Assembly: GCA_003167365.1 (NCBI GenBank)
Contig: PMTM01000004.1
Span: 124,001 to 188,000, forward strand
Length of the DNA: 64,000 nt
Origin: Spartobacteria bacterium
GTDB lineage: Bacteria > Verrucomicrobiota > Verrucomicrobiia > Chthoniobacterales > UBA10450
Direction of reading: 5' to 3'
This document shows, piece after piece, positions 51,469-60,293 of this stretch. Each line of letters starts with the position of its first letter. Positions within the stretch are counted from its first letter, which is position 1. A program made the translations under genes and the position numbers. The notes under the pieces were generated by a model. That model saw nothing but the letters and a program-made list of their open reading frames with translations, ran no database searches and was not told the DNA's origin.

Positions 51469-51765
51469 CTAAGGCCGAAGAATATACTTCTTACCCAAAT
51501 CTTCCCATTTCGGATTCAGCTTTCTAACTAGTTCATTCTTCTTTTCTCGTCGCCATCTTTTGATCTCTTTTTCTCGAGAGATGGCATCACGAACGTCATC
51601 GAAACTTTCGTAGTAAACGATCCGATCAATTTTGTATCGCTTGGTAAAGCTTTGCTTCGGAGTGTTGCCGTGAAACCAAAGGCGACGCTCAAGACTATTT
51701 GTCACGCCGGTATAAAGAACGACCCGACTCCGATTGGTCATCATGTAGACATAGAATGTCTTCAC
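51469..51765 (-). CDS. GIY-YIG endonuclease-domain protein (YhbQ/UPF0213-like)
   Basis: A 98-aa single-domain GIY-YIG protein: FYVYMMTNRSRVVLYTGVTNSLERRL carries the paired VYM..YTG variant of GIY-YIG, then the Arg and Tyr positions, KIDRIVYYE and the metal-site Glu in DAISREKEIKRWRREKK, ending NPKWEDLGKKYI. Small proteins of this kind are nucleases or dispersed repair-like factors of uncertain role. Here the gene lies inside ~65-bp inverted copies of repeat family A, and its stop codon abuts one of them, so it may belong to a mobile unit. Confidence 0.9.
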   Translation of the reverse strand: MKTFYVYMMTNRSRVVLYTGVTNSLERRLWFHGNTPKQSFTKRYKIDRIVYYESFDDVRDAISREKEIKRWRREKKNELVRKLNPKWEDLGKKYILRP

Positions 51766-51830
51766 TGCTGTCTGGGGTTACTCAAATGACACGCGATTGG
51801 CAGGCGTTGATGCAAGGATATTCCTCGCAT

Positions 51831-51973
51831 TGTCATCCTGAACGGAGTGAAGGATCTCGCACAGGGTGCAAGAGCGTTCTATGTCGGCTGAAAATCCAAG
51901 CTGCGCTGGTGAGGTCCCTCGCTTCGCTCGGGATGACACGCGTTTTAATTTTGGGGTGATCATTTGAGCACCT
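51831..51973. repeat. Repeat family A copy (A12), with tail; right end of the GIY-YIG unit
   Basis: TGTCATCCTGAACGGAGTGA, centre GCGTTCTATGTCGGCTGAAA, right half GGTCCCTCGCTTCGCTCGGG, tail TTTTAATTTTGGGGTGATCA. The part 51910-51973 mirrors 51402-51468 across the nuclease gene. Copy A13 follows head-to-tail about 166 bp after the A12 start. Confidence 0.9.
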
Positions 51974-51996
51974 CGTGCGAGATCAACCCTCTTCGT

Positions 51997-52111
51997 TGTC
52001 ATCCTGAACGGAGTGAAGGATCTCTCACAGGGTGCAAGAGCGTTCTATGTCGGCTGAAAATCCAAGCTGCGATTGTGAGGTCCCTCGCCGTCTGCGCGGC
52101 TCGGGATGACA
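51997..52111. repeat. Repeat family A copy (A13)
   Basis: Near-identical to A12 up to the right half, where GCCGTCTGCGCGGCTCGGGA replaces the TTCGCTCGGG version. It ends 19 bp before the rpe stop codon. Confidence 0.9.
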
Positions 52112-52130
52112 ACACTGGGTGTTGGTCGCG

Positions 52131-52796
52131 TTATTCCCCGCGCAATTCGCGGATCGCTTCGGAATAATCTTTCGCGTGAAAGATGGAGGTGCCGGCGACG
52201 AGAACGTTGGCGCCGTTGTGGATGGACAAGTGCGCGGTCTCGGCGTTAATGCCGCCGTCGACTTCGATGTCGATCTTCTGCTCGCGAGATTTATTCCACT
52301 CGGCGGCGCGTTTCACTTTTTCCATCATCTCAGGCCGGAACGGTTGTCCGCCGAAACCGGGGTGGACGGTCATGACGAGCAAGAGGTCGATCTTATCGAG
52401 GAACGGTTCGACTGCTTCGAACGGCGTGGCGGGATTTAGCGACAGTCCAACGCGGCAACCGGCATCGCGAATTTGCTTCAAGGTTTTCACGACATCGTGT
52501 TTCGCTTCGGGCTCAACGTGAACTGTGATTGAGTTTGCGCCGGCTTTGACAAATCGCGGCAGATAATGATCGGCGTGCTCGATCATCAAATGGACATCGA
52601 GTGGAAGCTTGGTCTGCTGACGTGCGACATCGACAACCATCGGGCCGAAAGAAATGTTGTCGACGAAGTGGCCGTCCATGACGTCGCAATGAATCCAATC
52701 GGCGCCGGCTTTTTCGATGGCGTGGACTTCGCCGGCCAGGTTGGAGAAATCGGCGGCGAGGATGGAAGGAGCGACGATGATCTTATTCGAAGCCAT
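52131..52796 (-). CDS. rpe: Ribulose-phosphate 3-epimerase
   Basis: Rpe interconverts ribulose 5-phosphate and xylulose 5-phosphate in the pentose-phosphate pathway. The 221-aa TIM-barrel protein has IVAPSILAADFSNLAGEV, the metal-site HCDVMDGHFVDNISFGP near 36, DVHLMIEHADHYL near 67, VMTVHPGFGGQPF near 140 and DGGINAET near 178. The ATG at 52796 is chosen; the open frame extends upstream through repeat-derived codons that are not part of the enzyme. Confidence 0.96.
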   Translation of the reverse strand: MASNKIIVAPSILAADFSNLAGEVHAIEKAGADWIHCDVMDGHFVDNISFGPMVVDVARQQTKLPLDVHLMIEHADHYLPRFVKAGANSITVHVEPEAKHDVVKTLKQIRDAGCRVGLSLNPATPFEAVEPFLDKIDLLLVMTVHPGFGGQPFRPEMMEKVKRAAEWNKSREQKIDIEVDGGINAETAHLSIHNGANVLVAGTSIFHAKDYSEAIRELRGE

Positions 52797-52800
52797 TGGC

Positions 52801-52908
52801 AGAGAACGTCGAACGCCCAACGCGGAACGTCCAATCTCGAATTCAGAGGATCGCATTCATATCTAATTGGGCGTTCGACGTTGGGCGTTCGGCGTTTGCG
52901 GCCTTCTC
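52801..52908. repeat. AACGCCCAACG / GGGCGTTCGACG-type inverted repeat
   Basis: CGTCGAACGCCCAACGCGGA near 52808 and GGGCGTTCGACGTTGGGCGT near 52869 are inverted, giving a long imperfect hairpin between rpe and mreB. The units resemble those at 41278-41322. Confidence 0.75.
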
Positions 52909-53054
52909 CGTATATATTATGAGCTTGACGCCGCGAGGCTCTGTTTCATGTTACGGCGTTTCAGCCGGTGGAAACGCGGGGCGCAGCGCACGGTAGCTGC
53001 TATGATCGAGGGGCCGGGACGCGCTTCCGAACAGGCTGATCAATTAATTAATTC

Positions 53055-54092
53055 ATGTTCAACGGACTTTTCGGCTGGCTCTCGAGCGACATCGGAATCG
53101 ATCTCGGCACGGCCAACACTCTCGTTTACGTAAAGGATCAGGGGATCGTTTTGCGCGAACCATCGGTCGTGGCGGTGCAGGCCGGCACGAACAAGGTCCT
53201 CGCGGTGGGCGACGAAGCCAAGCGCATGCTCGGTCGCACGCCGGCAAACATCGTGGCGGTGCGTCCATTGAAAGACGGCGTCATCGCGGACTTCGAAGTG
53301 ACGGAAGCGATGCTGCGTCATTTCATTTCCAAGGTGCACAATCGCCGGGTGCGTGCGCGGCCACGCGTGGTCATCGCGGTTCCTTCCGGAATCACCGAAG
53401 TAGAGAAGCGCGCGGTGCGCGAATCCGCCACCCACGCGGGGGCGCGTGAAGTTTATTTGATCGAAGAACCGATGGCGGCGGCGATCGGCGTTGGTCTTCC
53501 GGTGCAAGATCCGGCCGGCAACATGATCATCGACATCGGCGGCGGCACGACGGAAGTCGCGCTCATCTCGCTCTCCGGAATTGTTTTCAGCCGCAGCGTG
53601 CGCGTGGCCGGCGACGAGCTCGACGAAGCGATCGTGCAATACATGAAGCGCGCTTACAATTTGATGGTCGGCGAACGGACGGCCGAAGAAATCAAAATCA
53701 AGATTGGCTCGGCCTATCCGAGCGAAAAGGAAACGAGTGTGGAAGTGAAAGGCCGCGATCTCGTGGCTGGTTTGCCGAAGACGCTCATGATCACTTCACA
53801 GGAAGTGCGCGAAGCTTTGCTCGAGCCGATTTCGACGATCGTCGATTCGGTCCGGATCACGCTGGAGCGTTGTCCGCCGGAGCTTTCGGCCGACCTGGTC
53901 GATCGCGGGCTGGTGCTGGCGGGCGGGGGCGCGTTGTTACGCGGGTTCGACAAACTTTTGAGCGAAGAAACCGGTTTGCCTGTCCATGTTGCGGAAGATC
54001 CGCTCAGCGCGGTGGCGGAAGGAACCGGCAAATGCCTCAATGAACTTAAATTTTTGCGTCAAGTCGCCTCAGCCGATCGCCAGTGGCGCTAA
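53055..54092 (+). CDS. mreB: Rod-shape protein MreB
   Basis: MreB is the actin-like filament protein that guides cell-wall elongation. The 345-aa protein shows the phosphate-1 loop [16 protein letters not shown] near residues 12-25, the phosphate-2 box [15 protein letters not shown] near 158 and the adenosine box [16 protein letters not shown] near 287. It heads a five-gene run mreB-mreC-mreD-mrdA-rng. An inverted repeat fills the gap to mreC. Confidence 0.97.
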   Translation: MFNGLFGWLSSDIGIDLGTANTLVYVKDQGIVLREPSVVAVQAGTNKVLAVGDEAKRMLGRTPANIVAVRPLKDGVIADFEVTEAMLRHFISKVHNRRVRARPRVVIAVPSGITEVEKRAVRESATHAGAREVYLIEEPMAAAIGVGLPVQDPAGNMIIDIGGGTTEVALISLSGIVFSRSVRVAGDELDEAIVQYMKRAYNLMVGERTAEEIKIKIGSAYPSEKETSVEVKGRDLVAGLPKTLMITSQEVREALLEPISTIVDSVRITLERCPPELSADLVDRGLVLAGGGALLRGFDKLLSEETGLPVHVAEDPLSAVAEGTGKCLNELKFLRQVASADRQWR

Positions 54093-54181
54093 TGATTGCG
54101 GATTGCGGATTTTCGATTGCGGACTGAAAGCAACGATTAGCCGGCCTTTTCCGCAATCCGCAATCGAAAATCCGCAATCGA
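54093..54181. repeat. Heptamer-based inverted repeat between mreB and mreC
   Basis: ATTGCGGATTGCGGATTTTC on the left and GAAAATCCGCAATCG on the right share 22 bp of inverted identity, enough for a strong hairpin. It takes up the whole mreB-mreC gap: the mreC ATG is at 54183. The ATTGCGG heptamer is the one in pdxA. Confidence 0.85.
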
Positions 54182-54182
54182 A

Positions 54183-54986
54183 ATGAGCCGCACCAGCATC
54201 ATCGCGTTGCTGGTCTTCGGCGCCGTGCTCGGATACTTCCTGAGTTTCGGAACAGAGACAACGCGCAAGTTTCAAGCGGGCGTTTATCAACTGCTCTCGC
54301 CTTTTTTTACGAGCGGATCCGGGTTGCAAAAGCAGATCACGTCGGTGCGAAGCGGATTGAAGTCGCTCGAAGAACTGGAGAAAGACAATACGTCGTTACG
54401 GGTGGAGAACCGCTCGTTGAAAGCGACGAACCAGGCGTTGCGCGACGTCGAGCACGAGGTCAACCGCTTGCGGCACGCGCTCAATTATCGGGAGCGCTCG
54501 GTTTTTCGATTGGTGCCGGCAGAGATTGTGACGCGCGATTCTTCGACCTGGTGGCGAACGGTCACGATCAATCGCGGCAAGGACGATGGACTCGAAAGCG
54601 ATATGCCGGTGGTGACGGATGAAGGACTCGTTGGCAAAACCACGACGGTGAGCAAGACCATCTCGATCGTGCTCCTGGTGGCGGACGAAAATTGCAAGGT
54701 GGCGGCGACGGTGGAAGGGACGCGCGAGCAAGGCATCGTCTCGGGCGAACGCGTGACCGGAGGAGTAACGCCGATGTTGAATCTTAATTTCCTTTCGAAG
54801 CAGGCGAATCTTCAGCCGGGTCAGAAAAGTTACACGTCCGGCGTGGGCGGAGTTTTTCCGTCCGGTTTGTTGATTGGAACGGTCAAGAGTTTTCACGCGC
54901 GCGAGCTTGACGGCCAGGCGCAACTCACTCCCGCGGTCGACATGTCGCATCTGGAAGATGTTTTCGTGGTGATCGGACGAAAATGA
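54183..54986 (+). CDS. mreC: Rod-shape protein MreC
   Basis: MreC is a bitopic protein that links MreB to the periplasmic cell-wall enzymes. The 267-aa protein has a membrane anchor (about 5-22, IIALLVFGAVLGYFLSFG), a coiled coil (about 45-95) and the two beta-barrel periplasmic domains (100-265), with RDSSTWWRTVTINRGKDDGL and GLVGKTTTVSKTISIVLL. Its start overlaps nothing upstream but follows the hairpin directly. It overlaps mreD by 4 bp. Confidence 0.95.
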   Translation: MSRTSIIALLVFGAVLGYFLSFGTETTRKFQAGVYQLLSPFFTSGSGLQKQITSVRSGLKSLEELEKDNTSLRVENRSLKATNQALRDVEHEVNRLRHALNYRERSVFRLVPAEIVTRDSSTWWRTVTINRGKDDGLESDMPVVTDEGLVGKTTTVSKTISIVLLVADENCKVAATVEGTREQGIVSGERVTGGVTPMLNLNFLSKQANLQPGQKSYTSGVGGVFPSGLLIGTVKSFHARELDGQAQLTPAVDMSHLEDVFVVIGRK

Positions 54987-55525
54987 TTTTCTTTTTTGTA
55001 TTGCTGGTGCTCGTGCTGCTGGCGCAAATCGTCGAGTACTTCATTCCGCCGCTCGCGTGGATGTACAACGCACACATTTACATCGTTCCAGTGATCGTTT
55101 TTTACGGCGCGATGGCGTTGCCCTTTCCGTTAATGCTGGCCCTGGCATTCTTTGCCGGCATTCTGCTCGACGCGCTAACGGTGCAAGTGATCGGGTCGCG
55201 AGTTGAAATTTCGCTTGGCTGGTCAATACTGCTCTACGCTGTGCTTGCGGGAATCATGCATGGGCTTAGGCCACTGTTCGTTCGCGGCCGCTGGGAAGTG
55301 CATTGCATTCTAAGCGGTGTTTGCACATCGCTAATTATTCTAGCGCAATATCTCATGATCACATTCCGGCGCGGCACCCTCTTTTTTTCACCGGATGTGT
55401 GGTGGCAAATCGGCGGACCGGGTTTGATCGCGATGTTGATGGCGCCTCCCGTTTTTTGGGGTCTGCATTGGATCGGGCGCGTGACCGGTTATGATTATCT
55501 TCCGGAAGGGGAAAGTTACGAATGA
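54983..55525 (+). CDS. mreD: Rod-shape protein MreD
   Basis: A 180-aa polytopic membrane protein of the elongasome. Five to six spans are visible (MIFFFVLLVLVLLAQIVEYFI.., ALPFPLMLALAFFAGILLDALT, WSILLYAVLAGIMHGL). Sequence similarity in MreD is always weak; position between mreC and mrdA supports the call. ATGA overlaps occur at both ends. Confidence 0.88.
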   Translation: MIFFFVLLVLVLLAQIVEYFIPPLAWMYNAHIYIVPVIVFYGAMALPFPLMLALAFFAGILLDALTVQVIGSRVEISLGWSILLYAVLAGIMHGLRPLFVRGRWEVHCILSGVCTSLIILAQYLMITFRRGTLFFSPDVWWQIGGPGLIAMLMAPPVFWGLHWIGRVTGYDYLPEGESYE

Positions 55526-57774
55526 ACCGGCGCCGTCTCAATCCGCGTTTGCGAATTCAATTTCTGGGATTGCTGATGTTGCTCGGGATGAGCGCGCTCG
55601 GATTTCGGCTCTGGTGGGTGCAAGTGGCGCGCGGTTCGGATTACACCAAACAAATTCGCGGCAGCTCGGAAGCGACCGTGCGAATCCCATCGGTGCGCGG
55701 CGAGATTCGCGACCGCAACGGCCTGGCGCTGGTGCAGAATCGCGCGAGCTACGAAGTCGATTTTTATTTGCCGGAAATGGTGAAAGGCTATCGCGATCGA
55801 TTCGGCTCGCCGCCGCGGGTGGAATATCGGGCGACCATTAACGGCATGCCGAAGGACTTGAAGGAACCCGACATCATCAAGATCGTGAACGACGGCGTGG
55901 TGCCGCGGCTGGACGATCTCGATCTGGCGCGCGATTACAACGCCGGCCAACTGCAGCGGCATTACCGGAACAACACCGAAGTTCCTTTTTCCTACATCAA
56001 GGACATCGATTTCCAGACGATGGCGAAATTCTCCGAGCATGATGTCGGCCTGCCCGGCGTGGACATCGCGATCAAACCGGTGCGCTCGTATGTCTACGGC
56101 GCGCTGGCCTCGCACATTCTTGGTTACGTCGGCCCGCCCGACGACACAAACAAGGAGGAAGCGAAGAAGTACACGTTCTATCAGGGTGACGTGGAGGGGA
56201 AATCGAATATCGAGAAAACGATGGACGAATATCTCCGCGGCAAGCCCGGCGTCCGCTATTTGCGGCGAAACGCGAAGGGCGTGATCGATGGTGTTTTGCG
56301 CGAGGAGCCGCCAATGCAGGGCGCGAATGTTTTTCTAACGATCGACGCGCGGATTCAGGCGATCGCGGAGGAAGCGTTGCGCGCGGTCAGTCGCGCCGCG
56401 GTCGTGGTGGTCGATCCAAACAACGGCGATATCCTGGCGATGGTTTCGGTGCCGTCGTTCGACCCGAATACTTTTATACCGAGCATCAAAGCGAAGGATT
56501 GGCAGGCGCTGCGAAAAGATGAAGCCACACCGATGGTCAATCGCGCGATCAGCGCGTTTCCGCCGGGATCGACATTCAAGATCGTCACGGCGCTGGCCGG
56601 TTTGCGTAAAAATCTCGCGACCGCCCGTTTCAATTGCAGCGGCGGCGTCAGTTACGGCGATCATTATTTTCGCTGCTGGATTTCCGAAAAAGGCGGCGCT
56701 CACGGGACGCTCGGTTTGACCGACGCGATCAAGGTTTCGTGCGATTCGTTTTTCTATCAATACGGAAACGCGGCCGGGATCGAATCGATTGATATAACGG
56801 GGAAAATGTTGGGGATGGGGGAAGAGTCCGGCGTTAATTTGACTTCCGAGCAAGCGGGCATCATGCCGGGTCCGGAATGGATGCAGATCCACCATCCGCA
56901 GGAAAGATGGTCTCAAGCCCAGACCGCGAACGTTTCGATCGGGCAAGGCTACGATCTCGTATCGCCGCTGCAATTGGCGATGGCGTATGTGACCGTCGCG
57001 AATGGCGGGGTCTGTTATTATCCGCGCTTGATCGACAAGATTGTGAACCAGGATGGCTCGCCGGTTTTGGACGAACAGGGAAAACCGGCCATGCCGACAA
57101 CTCCGCGCATCCGCTCGGATTTGCGAAAAGATTTTACCCGCGATCAAATCGAACTGGTGCGGAAAGGATTGTGGAAAGTTGTCAACGAAGACGGTGGAAC
57201 GGGCGGCCGAGCGCGATTGAAAGGCGTGCAGGTAGCAGGAAAAACTGGAACCGCGCAGGCAGCCGATCGTGGCCACAAAGACACGATCGCCTGGTTCGCC
57301 TGCTTCGCCCCTTTTGATAATCCGAAGTATGTCATCGCCGTGATGGTGCAAGGCGGCGAACATGGCGGTGGGGTTGCGGCGCCGATCGCGGACCGTATTT
57401 TGGAGCGCACGCTCGCCTTGGATGAAGGACGCTTCGATATGCAGGTGGCGTGGCTCGCGCCGGCGCACAAACCGAATCCATTTCAGATGATCGCGGCGGT
57501 CGATTACAAAAAGGAAGGCCCCAATATCGGCGGCGATGACGAAGAAAACGCAGATGCTTCGACCGCCGACACCCAAATGGCCAGCGGGGGCGGCGATCCT
57601 GATGTGGAGCCCGAAGCCGACGCCCAAGGCCAAGTCGCCAAACGTGCGAAGGTCGCACGCGCTGCTCCGGCACCAACGCCTCCCCAGCGCGCCCCTAACT
57701 TTTTTGAAAGGCTTTTCGGAGGGCGGCGGCCTACGCCCACTCCGCCCCCGGTGCGTCGTCCATCTTCACGATAA
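55522..57774 (+). CDS. mrdA: Penicillin-binding protein 2 (elongasome transpeptidase)
   Basis: A 750-aa class B PBP with a membrane anchor (about 10-30) and a dimerisation/pedestal domain from about 50 (VRGEIRDRNGLALV). The transpeptidase has SxxK in PGSTFK near 349, an SxD-type motif in SCDSFFYQ near 412 (S-C-D, accepted in PBP2), and KTG in VAGKTGTAQ near 573. The C-terminal ~100 residues are a Pro/Ala-rich disordered extension with PTPTPPPVRRPSSR at the end, not seen in E. coli PBP2. rodA is not next to it. Confidence 0.95.
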   Translation: MNRRRLNPRLRIQFLGLLMLLGMSALGFRLWWVQVARGSDYTKQIRGSSEATVRIPSVRGEIRDRNGLALVQNRASYEVDFYLPEMVKGYRDRFGSPPRVEYRATINGMPKDLKEPDIIKIVNDGVVPRLDDLDLARDYNAGQLQRHYRNNTEVPFSYIKDIDFQTMAKFSEHDVGLPGVDIAIKPVRSYVYGALASHILGYVGPPDDTNKEEAKKYTFYQGDVEGKSNIEKTMDEYLRGKPGVRYLRRNAKGVIDGVLREEPPMQGANVFLTIDARIQAIAEEALRAVSRAAVVVVDPNNGDILAMVSVPSFDPNTFIPSIKAKDWQALRKDEATPMVNRAISAFPPGSTFKIVTALAGLRKNLATARFNCSGGVSYGDHYFRCWISEKGGAHGTLGLTDAIKVSCDSFFYQYGNAAGIESIDITGKMLGMGEESGVNLTSEQAGIMPGPEWMQIHHPQERWSQAQTANVSIGQGYDLVSPLQLAMAYVTVANGGVCYYPRLIDKIVNQDGSPVLDEQGKPAMPTTPRIRSDLRKDFTRDQIELVRKGLWKVVNEDGGTGGRARLKGVQVAGKTGTAQAADRGHKDTIAWFACFAPFDNPKYVIAVMVQGGEHGGGVAAPIADRILERTLALDEGRFDMQVAWLAPAHKPNPFQMIAAVDYKKEGPNIGGDDEENADASTADTQMASGGGDPDVEPEADAQGQVAKRAKVARAAPAPTPPQRAPNFFERLFGGRRPTPTPPPVRRPSSR

Positions 57775-57848
57775 ATTATCGATCCAGCGAGCGATGAACA
57801 ACATTTGCGCACCGCCCCCGTTTTCGATCACAGAACCAATCCAGATTT

Positions 57849-59420
57849 ATGTTAGAAAAGGTAAAAAAAATTTTAGGTCTTTCTTCGCGCAAGACCGGCA
57901 ACAAACTTATTGTCAGCGTGGAAAAACTCGAACGGCGAGTAGCGTTGCTCGAGAACGGCCGGCTGGAAGAATATAGCGTCGAGCGCGAGAGCTCGCGCAA
58001 CATCGTCGGCAGCGTTTACAAAGGCAGAGTCAAGAACATCGAGATGGGTTTGAAGGCGATGTTCGTCGACATCGGTTTCGAAAAAAACGCATTCCTTCAT
58101 TTCTGGGACGCAATCCCGGCCGCGCTCGACAGTGGGATCGAAGAAATCGATCGGCCCGGCAAGAAGCAGAGAAAAAAGATCACGGCCAGGGACATTCCAA
58201 ATATCTATCCGATCGGCTCGGAAGTAATCGTGCAAGTCACAAAAGGGCCGATTGGGACAAAAGGGCCCCGCGTTACCACCAATCTCAGTTTCGCCGGGCG
58301 TTATCTGGTCTTGATGCCGTTCAGCGACCGCAGCGGTATTTCGCGCAAGATTGAAAATCCAAAGGAACGCGATCGGCTCCGCAAAATTTTGCGCGAGCTC
58401 GAGATTCCCGAAGGCATCGGCGTGATCATTCGCACGGTGGGCGAGGGCCAGCGTGCGCGATATTTCGTGCGCGACCTTCGGTTCCTGCTCGATCAATGGG
58501 CGAAGGTGGAGCAGTTGATCAAAGACGAACCGACGCCGGCTCGAGTGTTTGAAGAACCCGATCTGGTCGAGCGCACGGTGCGCGATTTTCTCACCGAAGA
58601 AATCGACGAAGTGCTGTGTGACGATCAGCAGTCAGCTACGCGCATGATCGACATCGTCGGCCAGATTTCGCGGCGCTCGAGCAACCGCATTCACTTTTAC
58701 GACGGAGCGACTCCGATCTTCGAGACCCACGGCGTGCAAAAGCAAATCGATGACGCGTTTCACCGGCAGGTCTGGCTCAAATGCGGCGGATACATCGTGA
58801 TTGACGAAACCGAGGCTCTGGTGGCCGTCGATGTGAACACCGGACGCAACAAAGGCGGACGCGATGTCGAGAAAACCATTCTCCAAACCAATCTGGAAGC
58901 GGCGGACGAAATCGCGCGGCAATTGCGTTTGCGCAACGTGGGCGGCCTCATCATCGGCGATTTCATCGACATGAAGAGCCGCAAAGATCAGCAACTGGTT
59001 TACGCTTTGATGAAGGAACGGTTGAAGCGGGACAAGGCCAGGACTCACGTGCTGCCGATCTCGCAACTTGGCCTGATGGAAATGACGCGCCAGCGCGCGC
59101 AGGAAAGCCTCAGCGATACGATTTACGAAAACTGCCCGTACTGCGGCGGCCGCGGCGTGGTCAAGACCTCGATGACAACCAGCGTGGAGCTTCATCGCAC
59201 TCTCAATACTGTCATGCGCAAATACCAGGACACCGTCCATGAAATCCGCGTCATCCTAAATCCGGATGTGCTGAAGAGATTGAAAGAAGAAGATGAGGAA
59301 CTGTTAGTCGAGCTGGAAAGACGTTACGCCGGCCGGCTCCTGTTCCGCGGCGACCCAACTTTTCATCACGAGAAATTCACGGTCACCGATGCAAGTAATG
59401 GCGCCGAGCTAAAAGCTTAG
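57849..59420 (+). CDS. rng: Ribonuclease E/G
   Basis: This endoribonuclease trims rRNA and mRNA. The 523-aa protein has an S1 RNA-binding domain (about 40-130, YKGRVKNIEMGLKAMFVDIGFEKNAFLH), the catalytic core with Asp in VAVDVNTGR near 326 and GDFIDM near 370, and a zinc-link CPYC near 428. It lacks the long degradosome tail of RNase E, so it is the RNase G-like size. A 74-bp gap follows mrdA, and coupling with mreBCD matches that seen in several phyla. Confidence 0.95.
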   Translation: MLEKVKKILGLSSRKTGNKLIVSVEKLERRVALLENGRLEEYSVERESSRNIVGSVYKGRVKNIEMGLKAMFVDIGFEKNAFLHFWDAIPAALDSGIEEIDRPGKKQRKKITARDIPNIYPIGSEVIVQVTKGPIGTKGPRVTTNLSFAGRYLVLMPFSDRSGISRKIENPKERDRLRKILRELEIPEGIGVIIRTVGEGQRARYFVRDLRFLLDQWAKVEQLIKDEPTPARVFEEPDLVERTVRDFLTEEIDEVLCDDQQSATRMIDIVGQISRRSSNRIHFYDGATPIFETHGVQKQIDDAFHRQVWLKCGGYIVIDETEALVAVDVNTGRNKGGRDVEKTILQTNLEAADEIARQLRLRNVGGLIIGDFIDMKSRKDQQLVYALMKERLKRDKARTHVLPISQLGLMEMTRQRAQESLSDTIYENCPYCGGRGVVKTSMTTSVELHRTLNTVMRKYQDTVHEIRVILNPDVLKRLKEEDEELLVELERRYAGRLLFRGDPTFHHEKFTVTDASNGAELKA

Positions 59421-59496
59421 GTTTCCGTGTTGAAGCGCGCTCAGTCTCGCGGTTCGACACCTGGAGCTTTTCCAGAAAAATCGGATGCATTCGGGG

Positions 59497-59525
59497 TTGA
59501 CCGGATACCGCCCTTCTGTTAATAA
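59497..59525 (+). promoter_or_regulatory. Sigma-70-type promoter of the first outer-membrane gene
   Basis: TTGACC, 17 bp, TAATAA: a near-consensus -35/-10 pair. The same pair with the same spacing stands before the second copy at 60258-60286. The -10 box ends 8 bp before the ATG, so transcription should begin at or within one or two bases of the start codon (leaderless mRNA). Confidence 0.65.
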
Positions 59526-59533
59526 CCCCGCTT

Positions 59534-60220
59534 ATGAAGAAGTTCGCCTTAACTTTTTTGGTTCTTATGTCGCTTGGCTTGGCTGCTCAAGCCGGGCCGG
59601 AAGTTTACTCCGGCAAAGATATGAAACAGGTGGCTCCCCCGCCGTGTCCGGAATGGTACGCGGACAACGAATGGAATGTTAGCGTTTGGGGCACGTACGC
59701 ATTTACCGGAAACGATTGGAGAGATGACAGGTACATTGACGCCGATCACGCCTGGGGTGGCGGCCTTGACGCCAAGTATTTTTTCCATCGCTACTTTGGC
59801 GTGGGCATTGAGGGTTGGGCCGTGGATTCCAACCGACAGACCTTCGACCTCAACGGCAACATTAGAAGTTTCACTTTCTCCGAGGGTCAGGAACATAACC
59901 TGATCGGATCGGTGCTGGGAACGTTTACCTTGCGGTATCCCTTCCAGTGTTCGCGTTTCGCGCCTTACGTGTGGGTGGGCGGCGGCGGCATATTCGGAGG
60001 CGGTCAAAGAGACGAGCTCGTTATAACGAATACAGATCCGACTACCTTCGCGACCGAACATCACGGGGCGAGAACTGAACTGGTCGGCCAATTGGGTGGC
60101 GGCATGGAAGTTCGCTTTACCCGGCATATTGGCTGGGTGAACGATTTCAGTTGGAACGTCGTGGACGGCATAAACAATAATTTCGGCATGGTCCGCAGCG
60201 GGATTAACTTCGCCTTTTAG
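59534..60220 (+). CDS. Outer-membrane beta-barrel protein (copy 1)
   Basis: A 228-aa exported protein: signal peptide (1-20, MKKFALTFLVLMSLGLAAQA) and an eight-stranded-type OmpX/OmpW-like barrel. It has PPPCPEWYADNEWNVSVWGTYAFTG near 36, GGGLDAKYFFHRYFGVGIEG near 79 and the final strand SGINFAF with a terminal Phe. Its paralogue follows 73 bp downstream. Function not assignable; similar proteins are porin-like or adhesion-like. Confidence 0.83.
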   Translation: MKKFALTFLVLMSLGLAAQAGPEVYSGKDMKQVAPPPCPEWYADNEWNVSVWGTYAFTGNDWRDDRYIDADHAWGGGLDAKYFFHRYFGVGIEGWAVDSNRQTFDLNGNIRSFTFSEGQEHNLIGSVLGTFTLRYPFQCSRFAPYVWVGGGGIFGGGQRDELVITNTDPTTFATEHHGARTELVGQLGGGMEVRFTRHIGWVNDFSWNVVDGINNNFGMVRSGINFAF

Positions 60221-60257
60221 GGCTCTCTAATCGCATTTTCGAGGGGCGGTATTCGGG

Positions 60258-60286
60258 TTGACCGGATACCGCGCTTCTGTTAATAA
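60258..60286 (+). promoter_or_regulatory. Sigma-70-type promoter of the second outer-membrane gene
   Basis: TTGACC-N17-TAATAA, identical in the boxes to the copy 1 promoter, with only one changed base in the spacer. The -10 box ends 7 bp before the ATG at 60294. Confidence 0.65.
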
Positions 60287-60293
60287 CCCATTT

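Noticed and set aside
51266-52111. Possible CRISPR-like array from closely spaced repeats
   Set aside because: The units are ~110-166 bp palindromes with homologous, not unique, interiors, and no cas genes are near.
56335-57633. 432-aa ORF antisense to mrdA
   Set aside because: Shadow frame without any recognisable domain.
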